Positions 37,576-45,909 of a stretch of DNA of 64,000 nt are shown piece by piece. Below the pieces are notes generated by a model. The model did no database searches, was not told the origin of the DNA, and saw only the letters and a program-made list of their open reading frames with translations. Position numbers and translations under genes: made by a program. The stretch covers positions 744,001 through 808,000 of the forward strand of contig NZ_CAJPVG010000001.1 in the NCBI RefSeq assembly GCF_905397375.1. Reading direction: 5' to 3'. This DNA is from Ralstonia mannitolilytica (GTDB lineage Bacteria; Pseudomonadota; Gammaproteobacteria; Burkholderiales; Burkholderiaceae). Position 1 is the first letter of the stretch. Every line of letters begins with the position of its first letter.

Positions 37576-38133
37576 TCACGCGAGGCGCAGTGTGCCGGCC
37601 GAGGCCGCGGCAGCCTGCTTGGCGATGGCGCGCAGGCACGCGGCCACCACATGCGCGAACGCTTCGTCATAGAACGGCAACGCGCCGCTCACCCCCACCA
37701 CGATGCCGTCGAGCACCGCGCTGCCCCACAGGTTGGTGTCACCGGCGCGCAGCACATGCGGGCGCAGCGCCTGCAGGGCGTGCGTGCTCATGCCGTGCTG
37801 CCACGCCAGGCGCGCCTTGGCCCGCGCGTATGCAGCGTAGTCCGCATCCCAGCGGGTGCGGTCGCCCACCGAGTGTTCGTGCAGCACCGCCTCGTCGAAG
37901 CTGCAATCGGCGGGCGAGCGTGCCGGGTCCATCACCACGATGTGCAGGAAGCCGCTGTCGCCCACTTCCTGCGGCCGTGTCATGGCCTGCGTGATGAGCG
38001 GCAGCGCCATCTCCACGGCGCGGCGTGCCGCGTCGGGTCCGGCAAAGTAAGACGTCTGCGGCTGGGCGCCGGCTGGGGCATCGGCCCGGGTGCCGGAAGC
38101 GGTGGAAGGATCAAAATCGGCCAGCATGCTCAT
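37576..38133 (-). CDS. GlcG/HbpS-like small domain protein
   Basis: 185 residues; ATG at 38133 behind AGGAG, overlapping the stop of the ABC-receiver gene by 4 bases. Not a clear family match, but the order of elements resembles GlcG/HbpS (heme-degrading-like) proteins: a helix, the strand FLHIVVMDPARSPADCSF, a helix with AYARAKARLAWQHGMSTHAL, then LDGIVVGVSGALPFYDEAFAHVVAACLRA, which mirrors the family GAIGVSGG...D motif. HbpS in Streptomyces is a partner of the SenS/SenR two-component system, which is of interest next to a receiver-domain protein. Function is inferred only from this resemblance. Confidence 0.6.
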   Translation of the reverse strand: MSMLADFDPSTASGTRADAPAGAQPQTSYFAGPDAARRAVEMALPLITQAMTRPQEVGDSGFLHIVVMDPARSPADCSFDEAVLHEHSVGDRTRWDADYAAYARAKARLAWQHGMSTHALQALRPHVLRAGDTNLWGSAVLDGIVVGVSGALPFYDEAFAHVVAACLRAIAKQAAAASAGTLRLA

Positions 38134-41120
38134 GAAGACTCCTGCGTACGATGGGATGAGATGGGGGCATGCGCCACACGCGCGGGCGCGCGGCGCGCAC
38201 GGACGACACTGAGGATGGCGGTGACCAGTTCGCCGCGCTCCGTCGGCTTGGCCAGGTGAAGCTGGAAGCCGGCCAGCAGCGCGCGCGTGCGGTCTTCGGG
38301 CCGCGCATAGCCGGACAGCGCGACGGCAGGCAGCCGTGCATCGAGCGGCATGTCGCGCTGGGTTTCGAGCAGGCGCACCTCGCGCAGCAGGGTGTAGCCG
38401 TCCTCGTCGTCGCCCAGGGCGATGTCGGAGACGAGCACGTCGGGCCACGAACTGCTCGGCGCCGCGCGCAGGGCGGAGAGTGCCAGCCTTGCGCTGCCAT
38501 AAGCGGTGACGGTGGCGCCGTAATCCTCCAGCAGCAGCTGCAGCATCTCGCGCGCGTCTTCCTGGTCGTCGACGATCAGCACGTGCACGCCGGCCAGCGC
38601 GTCGGTCGACGGCAGCGGCGCATGTGCGGGCTCGGGCGGGCGCTCCAGCCCCGGTATGACTTCGGCTTCGTCGGGCAGGGCAGGCAGCGGCGCAACGGCG
38701 CGGATCGGGAAATCCATCACGTATGTCGTGCCACCGCCATGCGAAAGCGGCACCACCGCAAACCGCCCGCCGTGCTGTTCCACCACCGAGCGAATCCACA
38801 GCGGGTCGAGCGTGGGGGTGGCCGTCTTGACGGTGGCTTCGCCGGGTTCGGTGTCGAACGGGCTGGCGGGCTGCCGCAGCGGCGCGAGCGGCTCGACGGG
38901 GTCCAGCATGTCGAAGGGCTCGGGGGTGGGCGCAGCGGGCCCGCCCAGGGCGACGCGCGCAGTTTCGGGCTCCGGCACTTCGGGTGGCCCGGGTTGGGAC
39001 GCGCTCGGGATGGCTGCCTGCGCCGCCGCCGGGACGGGGATCGTGTCGGTCACGCGCAGTTGCGCCATGGCCTCCACGCGTTCGAGCACGATTTCCACAC
39101 GGCTGCCCGGCTGGCTGGCGAGCACCGCGTGGGTCAGCACATCGCCCACGATGCCCTGCAGCCGGCTCGGGTCGCCGGTGATGCTTGGCGTCTCCGACCG
39201 GATGACCGAATACACGGTGATGCGGCGCGCGTCGATAGCTTCGCGCAGCCCGTCGAGCACGCTGACGACCAGCGCCACCAGGTTGATCGGCTGCTGCGCG
39301 AGCCGGTGCTGCGCCTGTTCGAGGTCGGACTGTTGGCGCTGCAGCGTCCAGAGCTGCGCGTAGACGCCGCCGGCGGCGAGCAGGTCGGTGTGGCGGCCGC
39401 GTTCCACGATGCGGCCTTTCTCGAGCACCACGATCTCGTGCGCGTCCACCACGGTCGACAGCCGGTGCGCGATCACCAGCGTCGTGCGGTGCGCAGACAG
39501 CCGGTCGAGCTCGCGCTGGATGGCCCGCTCTGAGCGCGTGTCCAGCGCAGAGGTGGCCTCGTCGAAGATCAGGATCGACGGGTTCTTCAAGAGCGCGCGC
39601 GCAATGGCGATGCGCTGCTTTTCACCGCCCGAGAGCTTGAGTCCGCGCTCCCCGACCATGGTCTGGTAGCCCTCGGGCAGCGCGGCGATGAAGTCGTGCA
39701 CGTAAGCGGCCCGTGCCGCCTCGATCACCTCGGCCATGGTGGCGCCTTCGCGGCCGTAGGCAATGTTGTAGGCGATGGTGTCGTTGAAGAGGATGGTGTC
39801 CTGGGGGACGATGCCGATGGCGCGGCGCACGCTCTCCTGCGTGACCACGCGCAGGTCCTGCCCGTCGATCGACACGCGGCCGGACCATGGGTCGTAGAAG
39901 CGCAGCAGCAGCCGCGCGAGTGTCGATTTGCCCGAGCCGCTGCCGCCCACCACTGCGACCGTGCGGCCGGCCGGGATGTGCAGCGACAGGTCGTGCAGGA
40001 TCGGCCGCGCGGCCTCGTAGCCGAATTCCACGTGCTCGAAGTGCACGTCGCCATGCGTCACGCGCAAGGGGGCGGCGTTCGGCATGTCGGCCACGTCGGG
40101 GCGCTGGTCGAGCAGGTGGAACAGGCGCTCGGCGTTGATGGCGGCGTCCTTCGCCTCGCGGAACATGAACCCGAGCGCATTGAGCGGCAGGCAGACCTGG
40201 ATGATGTACGCGTTGATCAGCACGAGGTCGCCCACGGAGAGCACGCCGCGCGTCACGTCCTGCCCGGCAAGCAGCATCACGGTGGCCACCCCGCCCGCGA
40301 TCACGCCGCTCTGCGATACGTGCAGCAAGGACAGCGCGCGCTGGTTGGCCACGGCCGTGTCGATGCGCTTGCGCAGGATGTCGCGGTAGCGGCGGGCCTC
40401 GAAGCGCTCGCTGGTATACACCTTGACCGCCTCGTGGTTGAGCATGCTGTCGAGCAGGCGGCTGCCGGCCATCGAGTCGAACTCGTTCATCTGCCGCTGC
40501 AGCCGCACGCGCCGGCGTGTGAGGAGCACGGTGGCGGTGCAGTAGGCCGCGAAGGTCACCAGGATGGTGACGAGGTACCACCCGCTGTAGCGGCTCATCA
40601 TGATGATGAGCACGGAGCCGATTTCCACCAGCGTGGGCAGGATGGTAAAAAGCGCCACGCCGAGCAGGAATTCAATGCCGGTGGTGCCGCGCTCCACGTC
40701 GCGGATCAGCCCGCCGGTCTGCCGGCTCGCATGAAAGCGCGGTCCGAGCTGGTGCAGGTGCTCGAACGCCTGCGCCATGAAGCCCGCCACCGTGGGCTGC
40801 GCCACCCGCGAGAAGACCATGTCGCGCAACTCGCCGAACAGCGTGCCGCCAAAGCGCAGCACCGCATAGGCGAGCAGCAGGAAGGCGGGAAACACCCGCG
40901 CGCGCGTGGCGTCGCTAAAGCCGTCGACGATCCACTTGAGCACGATGGGCACGCCCACCGCGCAGAGCTTGGCCAGCACCAGCAGCGCCACCGCCGCGAG
41001 CACTCGCTTGCGGTAGCGCCAGATGGACCGCCACAGGGCGCCGAAAATGCGCTGCTGCAGGCTGGCGCTCGGCAGGGAGGGGGGCGATGCATTCGTCACC
41101 AGTCGTGAGTCTCCGGACAC
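38130..41120 (-). CDS. ABC exporter fused to a degenerate kinase ATPase domain and a response-regulator receiver domain
   Basis: 996 residues if started at the GTG at 41120; a GTG at 41099, with CGGAGA upstream, is equally possible. Residues about 35-330 form a six-helix ABC exporter membrane domain of the Atm1/HMT type. The nucleotide-binding domain has Walker A GGSGSGKST (392-400), signature LSGGEKQR (496-503), Walker B ILIFDEAT and the H-loop His at 552. A helical linker (about 590-625) leads to a region like a histidine-kinase ATPase: DPSRLQGIVGDVLTHAVLAS around 650-669, and RSVVEQHGGRFAVV near 777-790. The N-box Asn reads His and the G1 box is replaced by a Pro-rich insert of about 70 residues, so it probably cannot bind ATP. 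Residues about 845-975 are a complete receiver domain: DD 851-852, Asp 899, Ser 936, Lys 958. Phosphorylation might control export. Confidence 0.88.
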   Translation of the reverse strand: MSGDSRLVTNASPPSLPSASLQQRIFGALWRSIWRYRKRVLAAVALLVLAKLCAVGVPIVLKWIVDGFSDATRARVFPAFLLLAYAVLRFGGTLFGELRDMVFSRVAQPTVAGFMAQAFEHLHQLGPRFHASRQTGGLIRDVERGTTGIEFLLGVALFTILPTLVEIGSVLIIMMSRYSGWYLVTILVTFAAYCTATVLLTRRRVRLQRQMNEFDSMAGSRLLDSMLNHEAVKVYTSERFEARRYRDILRKRIDTAVANQRALSLLHVSQSGVIAGGVATVMLLAGQDVTRGVLSVGDLVLINAYIIQVCLPLNALGFMFREAKDAAINAERLFHLLDQRPDVADMPNAAPLRVTHGDVHFEHVEFGYEAARPILHDLSLHIPAGRTVAVVGGSGSGKSTLARLLLRFYDPWSGRVSIDGQDLRVVTQESVRRAIGIVPQDTILFNDTIAYNIAYGREGATMAEVIEAARAAYVHDFIAALPEGYQTMVGERGLKLSGGEKQRIAIARALLKNPSILIFDEATSALDTRSERAIQRELDRLSAHRTTLVIAHRLSTVVDAHEIVVLEKGRIVERGRHTDLLAAGGVYAQLWTLQRQQSDLEQAQHRLAQQPINLVALVVSVLDGLREAIDARRITVYSVIRSETPSITGDPSRLQGIVGDVLTHAVLASQPGSRVEIVLERVEAMAQLRVTDTIPVPAAAQAAIPSASQPGPPEVPEPETARVALGGPAAPTPEPFDMLDPVEPLAPLRQPASPFDTEPGEATVKTATPTLDPLWIRSVVEQHGGRFAVVPLSHGGGTTYVMDFPIRAVAPLPALPDEAEVIPGLERPPEPAHAPLPSTDALAGVHVLIVDDQEDAREMLQLLLEDYGATVTAYGSARLALSALRAAPSSSWPDVLVSDIALGDDEDGYTLLREVRLLETQRDMPLDARLPAVALSGYARPEDRTRALLAGFQLHLAKPTERGELVTAILSVVRARRAPARVAHAPISSHRTQESS

Positions 41121-41248
41121 TCTTGCAACGCGAGCGTGCGACGCAAGCCACGTTCCACGCCGCGAGGCCCCGGCGCCCCAGGTGGCCCCCGATTCGCGCG
41201 ATAATGTCCGACTTTCCGCCTTTTCTGCCGTTTCCTGCTGCCCCCGCC

Positions 41249-42484
41249 ATGACCGGACTGACCACCGCCCTCCTGCACGCCGACCGCGAAGCCGGCGTCG
41301 AGCACTACGCCGTCCACAAGCCGCTGCACACGTCGACGACGTACGGCTACTCCAACACGCAAGAGCTGATCGAGGTGTTCCAGGGCAAGCCCGGCTATAC
41401 CTACGCGCGCCAGGGCAACCCGACCACCGCCGCCCTCGAGGCGAAGATCACCCTGATGGAAGAGGGCCTGGCCACCGCCTGCTTTGCCACCGGCATGGCG
41501 GCCATCGCGGCGGTGTTCTCGACGCTGCTGCGCGCGGGCGACCACGTGGTGTCCAGCGCCTTCCTGTTCGGCAACACCAACAGCGTGTTCGAGACATTGC
41601 GGAACCTGGGCGTGCAAGTCACGTTTGTCGATGCCACGTCTGCCCAGGCCGTGGCCGACGCCGTGCAACCGAACACGCGCCTCGTCTTCGTGGAGACCAT
41701 CGCCAACCCGCGCACGCAGGTGGCCGACCTCAAGGGCATCGGCGCGCTCTGCAAGGAGCGGGGTCTGCTGTATGTGGTGGACAGCACGATGACCTCGCCG
41801 TGGCTGTTCCGCGGGCGCGATGTGCACGCGAGCCTCGTTGTGCATTCGCTGTCGAAGTACATCGGCGGACACGGCAACGCGCTGGGCGGCGCGGTGGTCG
41901 ATACGGGGCTGTTCGACTGGGCGGCGTATCCGAACATCTTCCCGGCGTATCGCAAGGTCAAGCCCGAGATGCAGGGCATCCAGCAGATCCGCAAGAAGGG
42001 CCTGCGCGACCAGGGCGCCACGCTGATTGCCGATGCGGCGCACCGCATTGCCGTGGGCGCCGAAACGATGGCCCTGCGCGTGGACCGCACCTGCAGCAAC
42101 GCGCTGGCGTTGGCACGCACGCTGGCGGCCCATCCGAAGGTGGCGCGCGTCTACTACCCCGGCCTGCCTGAGCACCCGGAGCACACCCGCGCCACCGAAC
42201 TGTTCCGCCGCTACGGCGGCCTGCTCAGCTTCGAACTCGTGGACGGCGCGGATTACATCGACATGCTCAACCGTCTTCGCTATGCCGTGCGCGCCACGCA
42301 CCTCGGCGATACGCGCACGCTGGTGATCCCCGTGGCGCCGACGATCTACTGGGAAATGGGCGCCGAGCGTCGCGCCTCGATGGGCATTGCCGATTCGCTC
42401 GTGCGCGTGTCGGTCGGCATCGAAGACGAGGCCGACCTGCTGGCCGACTTCACGCAGGCGCTGGACGCGACCTCCATCGCCTGA
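41249..42484 (+). CDS. PLP-dependent trans-sulfuration enzyme (cystathionine gamma-synthase family)
   Basis: 411 residues from the ATG at 41249. Cys/Met metabolism PLP family: the N-terminal HADREAGVEHYAVHKPLHTST, YTYARQGNPTTAALEAKI, the cofactor-stacking Tyr region, DSTMTSPWLFRG and the Schiff-base Lys in HSLSKYIGGHGNALGG. Near the C-terminus RASMGIADSLVRVSVGIED. Members make cystathionine or homocysteine, or cleave methionine; the sequence fits this group as a whole and I cannot assign the reaction. It is divergent from the ABC-receiver gene and ends 12 bases before the convergent oxidase operon. Confidence 0.9.
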   Translation: MTGLTTALLHADREAGVEHYAVHKPLHTSTTYGYSNTQELIEVFQGKPGYTYARQGNPTTAALEAKITLMEEGLATACFATGMAAIAAVFSTLLRAGDHVVSSAFLFGNTNSVFETLRNLGVQVTFVDATSAQAVADAVQPNTRLVFVETIANPRTQVADLKGIGALCKERGLLYVVDSTMTSPWLFRGRDVHASLVVHSLSKYIGGHGNALGGAVVDTGLFDWAAYPNIFPAYRKVKPEMQGIQQIRKKGLRDQGATLIADAAHRIAVGAETMALRVDRTCSNALALARTLAAHPKVARVYYPGLPEHPEHTRATELFRRYGGLLSFELVDGADYIDMLNRLRYAVRATHLGDTRTLVIPVAPTIYWEMGAERRASMGIADSLVRVSVGIEDEADLLADFTQALDATSIA

Positions 42485-42496
42485 CGGCGCCCCGGC

Positions 42497-42835
42497 TCAG
42501 TGGAAGAACAGCAGGCGCGTGCCGAAGGTGTGGCCGGCTTCCGCGGCCATCAGCACCATCAGCACCAGCAGCGCCAGGGGCGGCAGCAGGATGGCGTACA
42601 CCAGCGCCAGCCGCTCCCACATCATGTGCATGAACACCGAGACGATCAGCCCCGCCTTGGCGATCATCAGCACGACGATGAGCACCCAGCGCGTGAGCCC
42701 TGCCACGCGAAAGTAGTCGACCAGGTACGACAGCGTGCTGAGCACGAACAGCAGCCCCCAGATCTTGAGGTACACCCCGATGGAATGATGCTGGCCGTGC
42801 GGGGCGTGGGTGCCAGCGGGTCCGGTGTGGTCCAT
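42497..42835 (-). CDS. Cytochrome c oxidase subunit IV (caa3/CyoD type)
   Basis: 112 residues, three membrane helices: IWGLLFVLSTLSYLVDYF, WVLIVVLMIAKAGLIVSVF and LVYAILLPPLALLVLMVLM. The motif AKAGLIVSVFMHMMWE is the COX4_pro/CyoD signature. The N-terminus is His-rich. Small structural subunit of the oxidase; last gene of the operon, 8 bases after subunit III. Confidence 0.88.
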   Translation of the reverse strand: MDHTGPAGTHAPHGQHHSIGVYLKIWGLLFVLSTLSYLVDYFRVAGLTRWVLIVVLMIAKAGLIVSVFMHMMWERLALVYAILLPPLALLVLMVLMAAEAGHTFGTRLLFFH

Positions 42836-42843
42836 GACATGCC

Positions 42844-43536
42844 TCACCACAGATAGAACAGCGCAAAGATGAACACCCAGACGAGATCGACGAAGTGCCA
42901 GTACAGGCCGGCGATCTCGACGATCTGGAATTTGCCGTGTTCGGTGAAGCCGGGTTGCACGATCTTGCGCGCAATCACCAGCAGGTAGATCACGCCGCAG
43001 GTCACGTGAAAGCCGTGGAAGCCCGTGATCATGAAAAAGCACGCGCCAAACTGCGCCGCGCCAAGCGGGTTGCCCCACGGGCGGATGCCCTCGTGCACGA
43101 TCAACTTGGTCCATTCGAACGCCTGCATCGACACGAACATCGCGCCCATCAACGCGGTCGCCAGGATCAGCAGGGCGGCCCGCCGCGCGTCGCGCCGGTA
43201 GCCGAAGTTCACCGCCATGGCCATCGTGCCGCTGCTGCTGATGAGTACGAACGTCATGATGGCGATCAGCAGCAGCGGCACCTCCACACCGCCCACCGAC
43301 AGGCCGAACACCTTGGACGGGTCGGGCCACGGCACGGTGGTCGACATGCGCACCGTCATGTAGCCGATCAGGAAGCTGCTGAAGACGAAGGTGTCCGACA
43401 GCAGGAAGATCCACATCATGGCCTTGCCCCACGGCACCTTGAAGGCTTCGCGGTCGGCGGACCAGTCGGCGACGATGCCGCGCCAGCCTTGCGGGGCGGC
43501 GTCGGCTGAATCAGTGGGGAGCGTGGGCATGCTCAT
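42844..43536 (-). CDS. coxC: Cytochrome c oxidase subunit III
   Basis: 230 residues, five to seven membrane helices. Features of the heme-copper oxidase subunit III are WGKAMMWIFLLSDTFVFSSFL, SSSGTMAMAVNFGYRRD, FFMITGFHGFHVTCGVIYLL, and the C-terminal GLYWHFVDLVWVFIFALFYLW. The ATG at 43536 overlaps the stop of the preceding subunit III-like gene and has GGAG ahead. It reads in the same frame as coxA, so that on paper the unterminated coxA frame runs into it. Confidence 0.92.
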   Translation of the reverse strand: MSMPTLPTDSADAAPQGWRGIVADWSADREAFKVPWGKAMMWIFLLSDTFVFSSFLIGYMTVRMSTTVPWPDPSKVFGLSVGGVEVPLLLIAIMTFVLISSSGTMAMAVNFGYRRDARRAALLILATALMGAMFVSMQAFEWTKLIVHEGIRPWGNPLGAAQFGACFFMITGFHGFHVTCGVIYLLVIARKIVQPGFTEHGKFQIVEIAGLYWHFVDLVWVFIFALFYLW

Positions 43537-44141
43537 GGCGCGGCTCCATACAGCGGCCCGCAGATCGCGGCGACGAATGCGGGGGTGATCCACCACATCG
43601 CTGCGAGCAGCACGAGCCAGACGGCCAGCAGGAAGTGCCAGTACGTGGCACACAGCGTGACGGCGCGGTGGGCGCGCACGCGATGTGCATTCAGGCGCGC
43701 GACCGTGATGGCCCATGCGACGAGCCCCCCCAGCACGTGCGCTGCATGCAGGCCGGTGAAGACGTAGAGGAAGCTGCTGGACGGGTTGGCCGTCACGCCT
43801 GCGCCATGGGCGGACAGTTGCTGCCACGCCATCCATTGCCCGAAGACGAACAGTGACGCGAGCGCACCGCCGGCCAGCAGCCAGGCGGCCTGGCGGGCCC
43901 CGGTGCGCCGCGCCTGCGCCATCGCCAGGCTCGCCAGCACCAGCGCGCCGGTGTTCCACCACAGCAGCATCGGGTGGGGCACGGGCATCCAATCCGGCTC
44001 GCGCATGCGCATCGCATAGGCCAGGATCAGCAACGAAAACAACGCCGTCGCCACGGCCATGAAGACGCGCAAGCCCACGCGGCCGGCGTTGGGCAGAGCC
44101 GGCCCGGTGTCGGGAACGAAGTGGCGGGGCAGGGTCGTCAT
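43533..44141 (-). CDS. Second cytochrome c oxidase subunit III-like protein
   Basis: 202 residues; ATG at 44141 with GAGGTG ahead. Five hydrophobic segments and the subunit III pattern in the C-terminal half: SSFLYVFTGLHAAHVLGGLVAWA and TLCATYWHFLLAVWLVLLAAMWW. Tandem subunit III genes occur in several caa3 operons of proteobacteria. Its start overlaps the stop position expected for coxA (ATGA), which argues that the +1 frame in the coxA 3' end is the natural one. Confidence 0.85.
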   Translation of the reverse strand: MTTLPRHFVPDTGPALPNAGRVGLRVFMAVATALFSLLILAYAMRMREPDWMPVPHPMLLWWNTGALVLASLAMAQARRTGARQAAWLLAGGALASLFVFGQWMAWQQLSAHGAGVTANPSSSFLYVFTGLHAAHVLGGLVAWAITVARLNAHRVRAHRAVTLCATYWHFLLAVWLVLLAAMWWITPAFVAAICGPLYGAAP

Positions 44142-45897
44142 GCGCGCACCTCATTGCCGTGGGCGGCGCATCGGGCGTACGGGAAGGCGGCTCGTTCTGC
44201 GGCACGAAATCATCGCTGCGGCCGGGCGGGCTGTACTCGTAGGCCCAGCGGTGGACCACCGGCAGCACCGGCCCCCAGTTGCCGTGACCGGGCGGCGTCT
44301 GCGGCGTCTGCCATTCGAGCGTGGTGGCGTGCCACGGGTTGCTGCCGGCCTGTCTGCCGCGCACGAGGCTCCATGCGAGGTTGAAGAGAAACAGCAGCTG
44401 CGCCACCCCCACGACGATGGCGACGACGGTGATGAACGCATTGAGCGTCTGCGCGGACGGCGGGATGAAGCTGTAGCCCTCGTACGCGTAATACCGGCGC
44501 GGCATGCCGAGCACGCCCAGGTAGTGCATCGGAAAGTAGATCAGGTATGTGCCGATGAAGGTGATCCAGAAATGCGCGCGGCCCAGCGTGTCGTTCAGCA
44601 TGCGGCCCGTCACCTTGGGGTACCAGTGATAGATGCCGCCGAACACCACGAGGATCGGCGACACCCCCATCACCATGTGGAAGTGCGCAACCACGAAGTA
44701 CGTGTTGGACAGCGGGATGTCCACGCTCACGTTGCCGAGAAAGAGCCCCGTCAGCCCGCCGATGACGAAGGTGCTGATGAACCCGATGGCGAACAGCATC
44801 GGCACGCTCAGGTGGATGTCGCCGCGCCACAGCGTGAGCACCCAGTTGTAGACCTTCAGCGCCGTCGGGATGGCGATGATGAGCGTGGTGGTGGCAAAGA
44901 AGAACCCGAAGTACGGGTTCATGCCGGCGACGAACATGTGGTGGGCCCACACCACGAAGCTCAGCGCGCCGATGATGAGGATGGCCCACACCATCATCCG
45001 GTAGCCGAAGATGTTCTTGCGCGCGTGCGTGCTGATGAGGTCGGACACGATGCCAAAGGCAGGCAGCGCGACGATGTACACCTCCGGGTGGCCGAAGAAC
45101 CAGAACAGGTGCTGGAACAGCAGCGGGCTGCCGCCGGCGTGCTTGAGCTGCTGCCCCATCGAAACCACGGCCGGCATGAAGAAGCTCGTGCCGAGCGTCT
45201 TGTCGAGCAGCATCATGAGCGCCGACACGAACAGCGCGGGAAAGGCCAGCAACGCCAGCACCGTGGCCGTGAAGATGCCCCACACGGTGAGCGGCATGCG
45301 CATGAGCGTCATGCCGCGCGTGCGCGCCTGCAGCGTGGTGGTCACGTAGTTGAGGCCGCCCATGGTGGCCGCGACGATGAAGATCGCCAGCGACACCAGC
45401 ATCAGCACGATGCCCCAGTCGGTGCCCGGTGTGCCGGGCAGGATGGCCTGCGGCGGATACAGCGTCCAGCCCGCGCCTGTCGGCCCGCCCGGTACGAAGA
45501 AGCTCGCCACCAGCACCAGCACGGCCAGCAGGTAGACCCAGTAGCTGAGCATGTTGAGGAACGGGAACACCATGTCCCGCGCACCGAGCATCAGGGGGAT
45601 CAGGTAGTTGCCGAAGCCGCCGAGGAACAGCGCCGTGAGCAGGTAGATCACCATGATCATCCCGTGCATGGTGACGAACTGGTAGTAGTGATTGGCGTCG
45701 ATGAAGGCGAACTTGCCCGGAAAGCCGAGCTGCAGCCGCATCAGGTTCGACAGCACGAGGCCCACGAGCCCGATGGCGATGGCCGTGAGCGAATACTGCA
45801 CCGCGATGACCTTGTGGTCCTGGCTCCAGACGTAGCGCGTCCAGAAGCTTTGCGGTGCATGGCTGGGATCGCCGTGGTCATTGTTGCCGTAGGACAT
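44138..45897 (-). CDS. coxA: Cytochrome c oxidase subunit I, reading frame disrupted at its 3' end
   Basis: Catalytic subunit: reduces O2 to water at heme a3/CuB and pumps protons. From the ATG at 45897 twelve membrane helices follow. Ligands and channel residues are in place: NHYYQFVTMHGMIMV (heme a His), GNYLIPLMLGARDM (D-channel Asn/Asp), FGHPEVY with the Glu and cross-linked Tyr, VWAHHMFVAGM for CuB, and HFHMVMG. The C-terminal HRWAYEYSPPG is typical. The normal end G-N-E-V-R-A-stop, with TGA overlapping the next ATG, is present at 44155-44138 but in the other frame; 44138-45897 is 1760 bases, one short of whole codons. As written, the frame has no stop until 42844. A one-base deletion, real or a sequencing slip, is the simplest explanation. 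Confidence 0.85.
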
Positions 45898-45909
45898 GGC
45901 GTCTCCTCG

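Noticed and set aside
42844..45897. A single 1017-residue CoxA-CoxC fusion protein
   Set aside because: The middle 200 residues are the out-of-frame image of a good subunit III gene, and the expected coxA end is present one base out of phase. I treat it as a frame disruption, not a real fusion.
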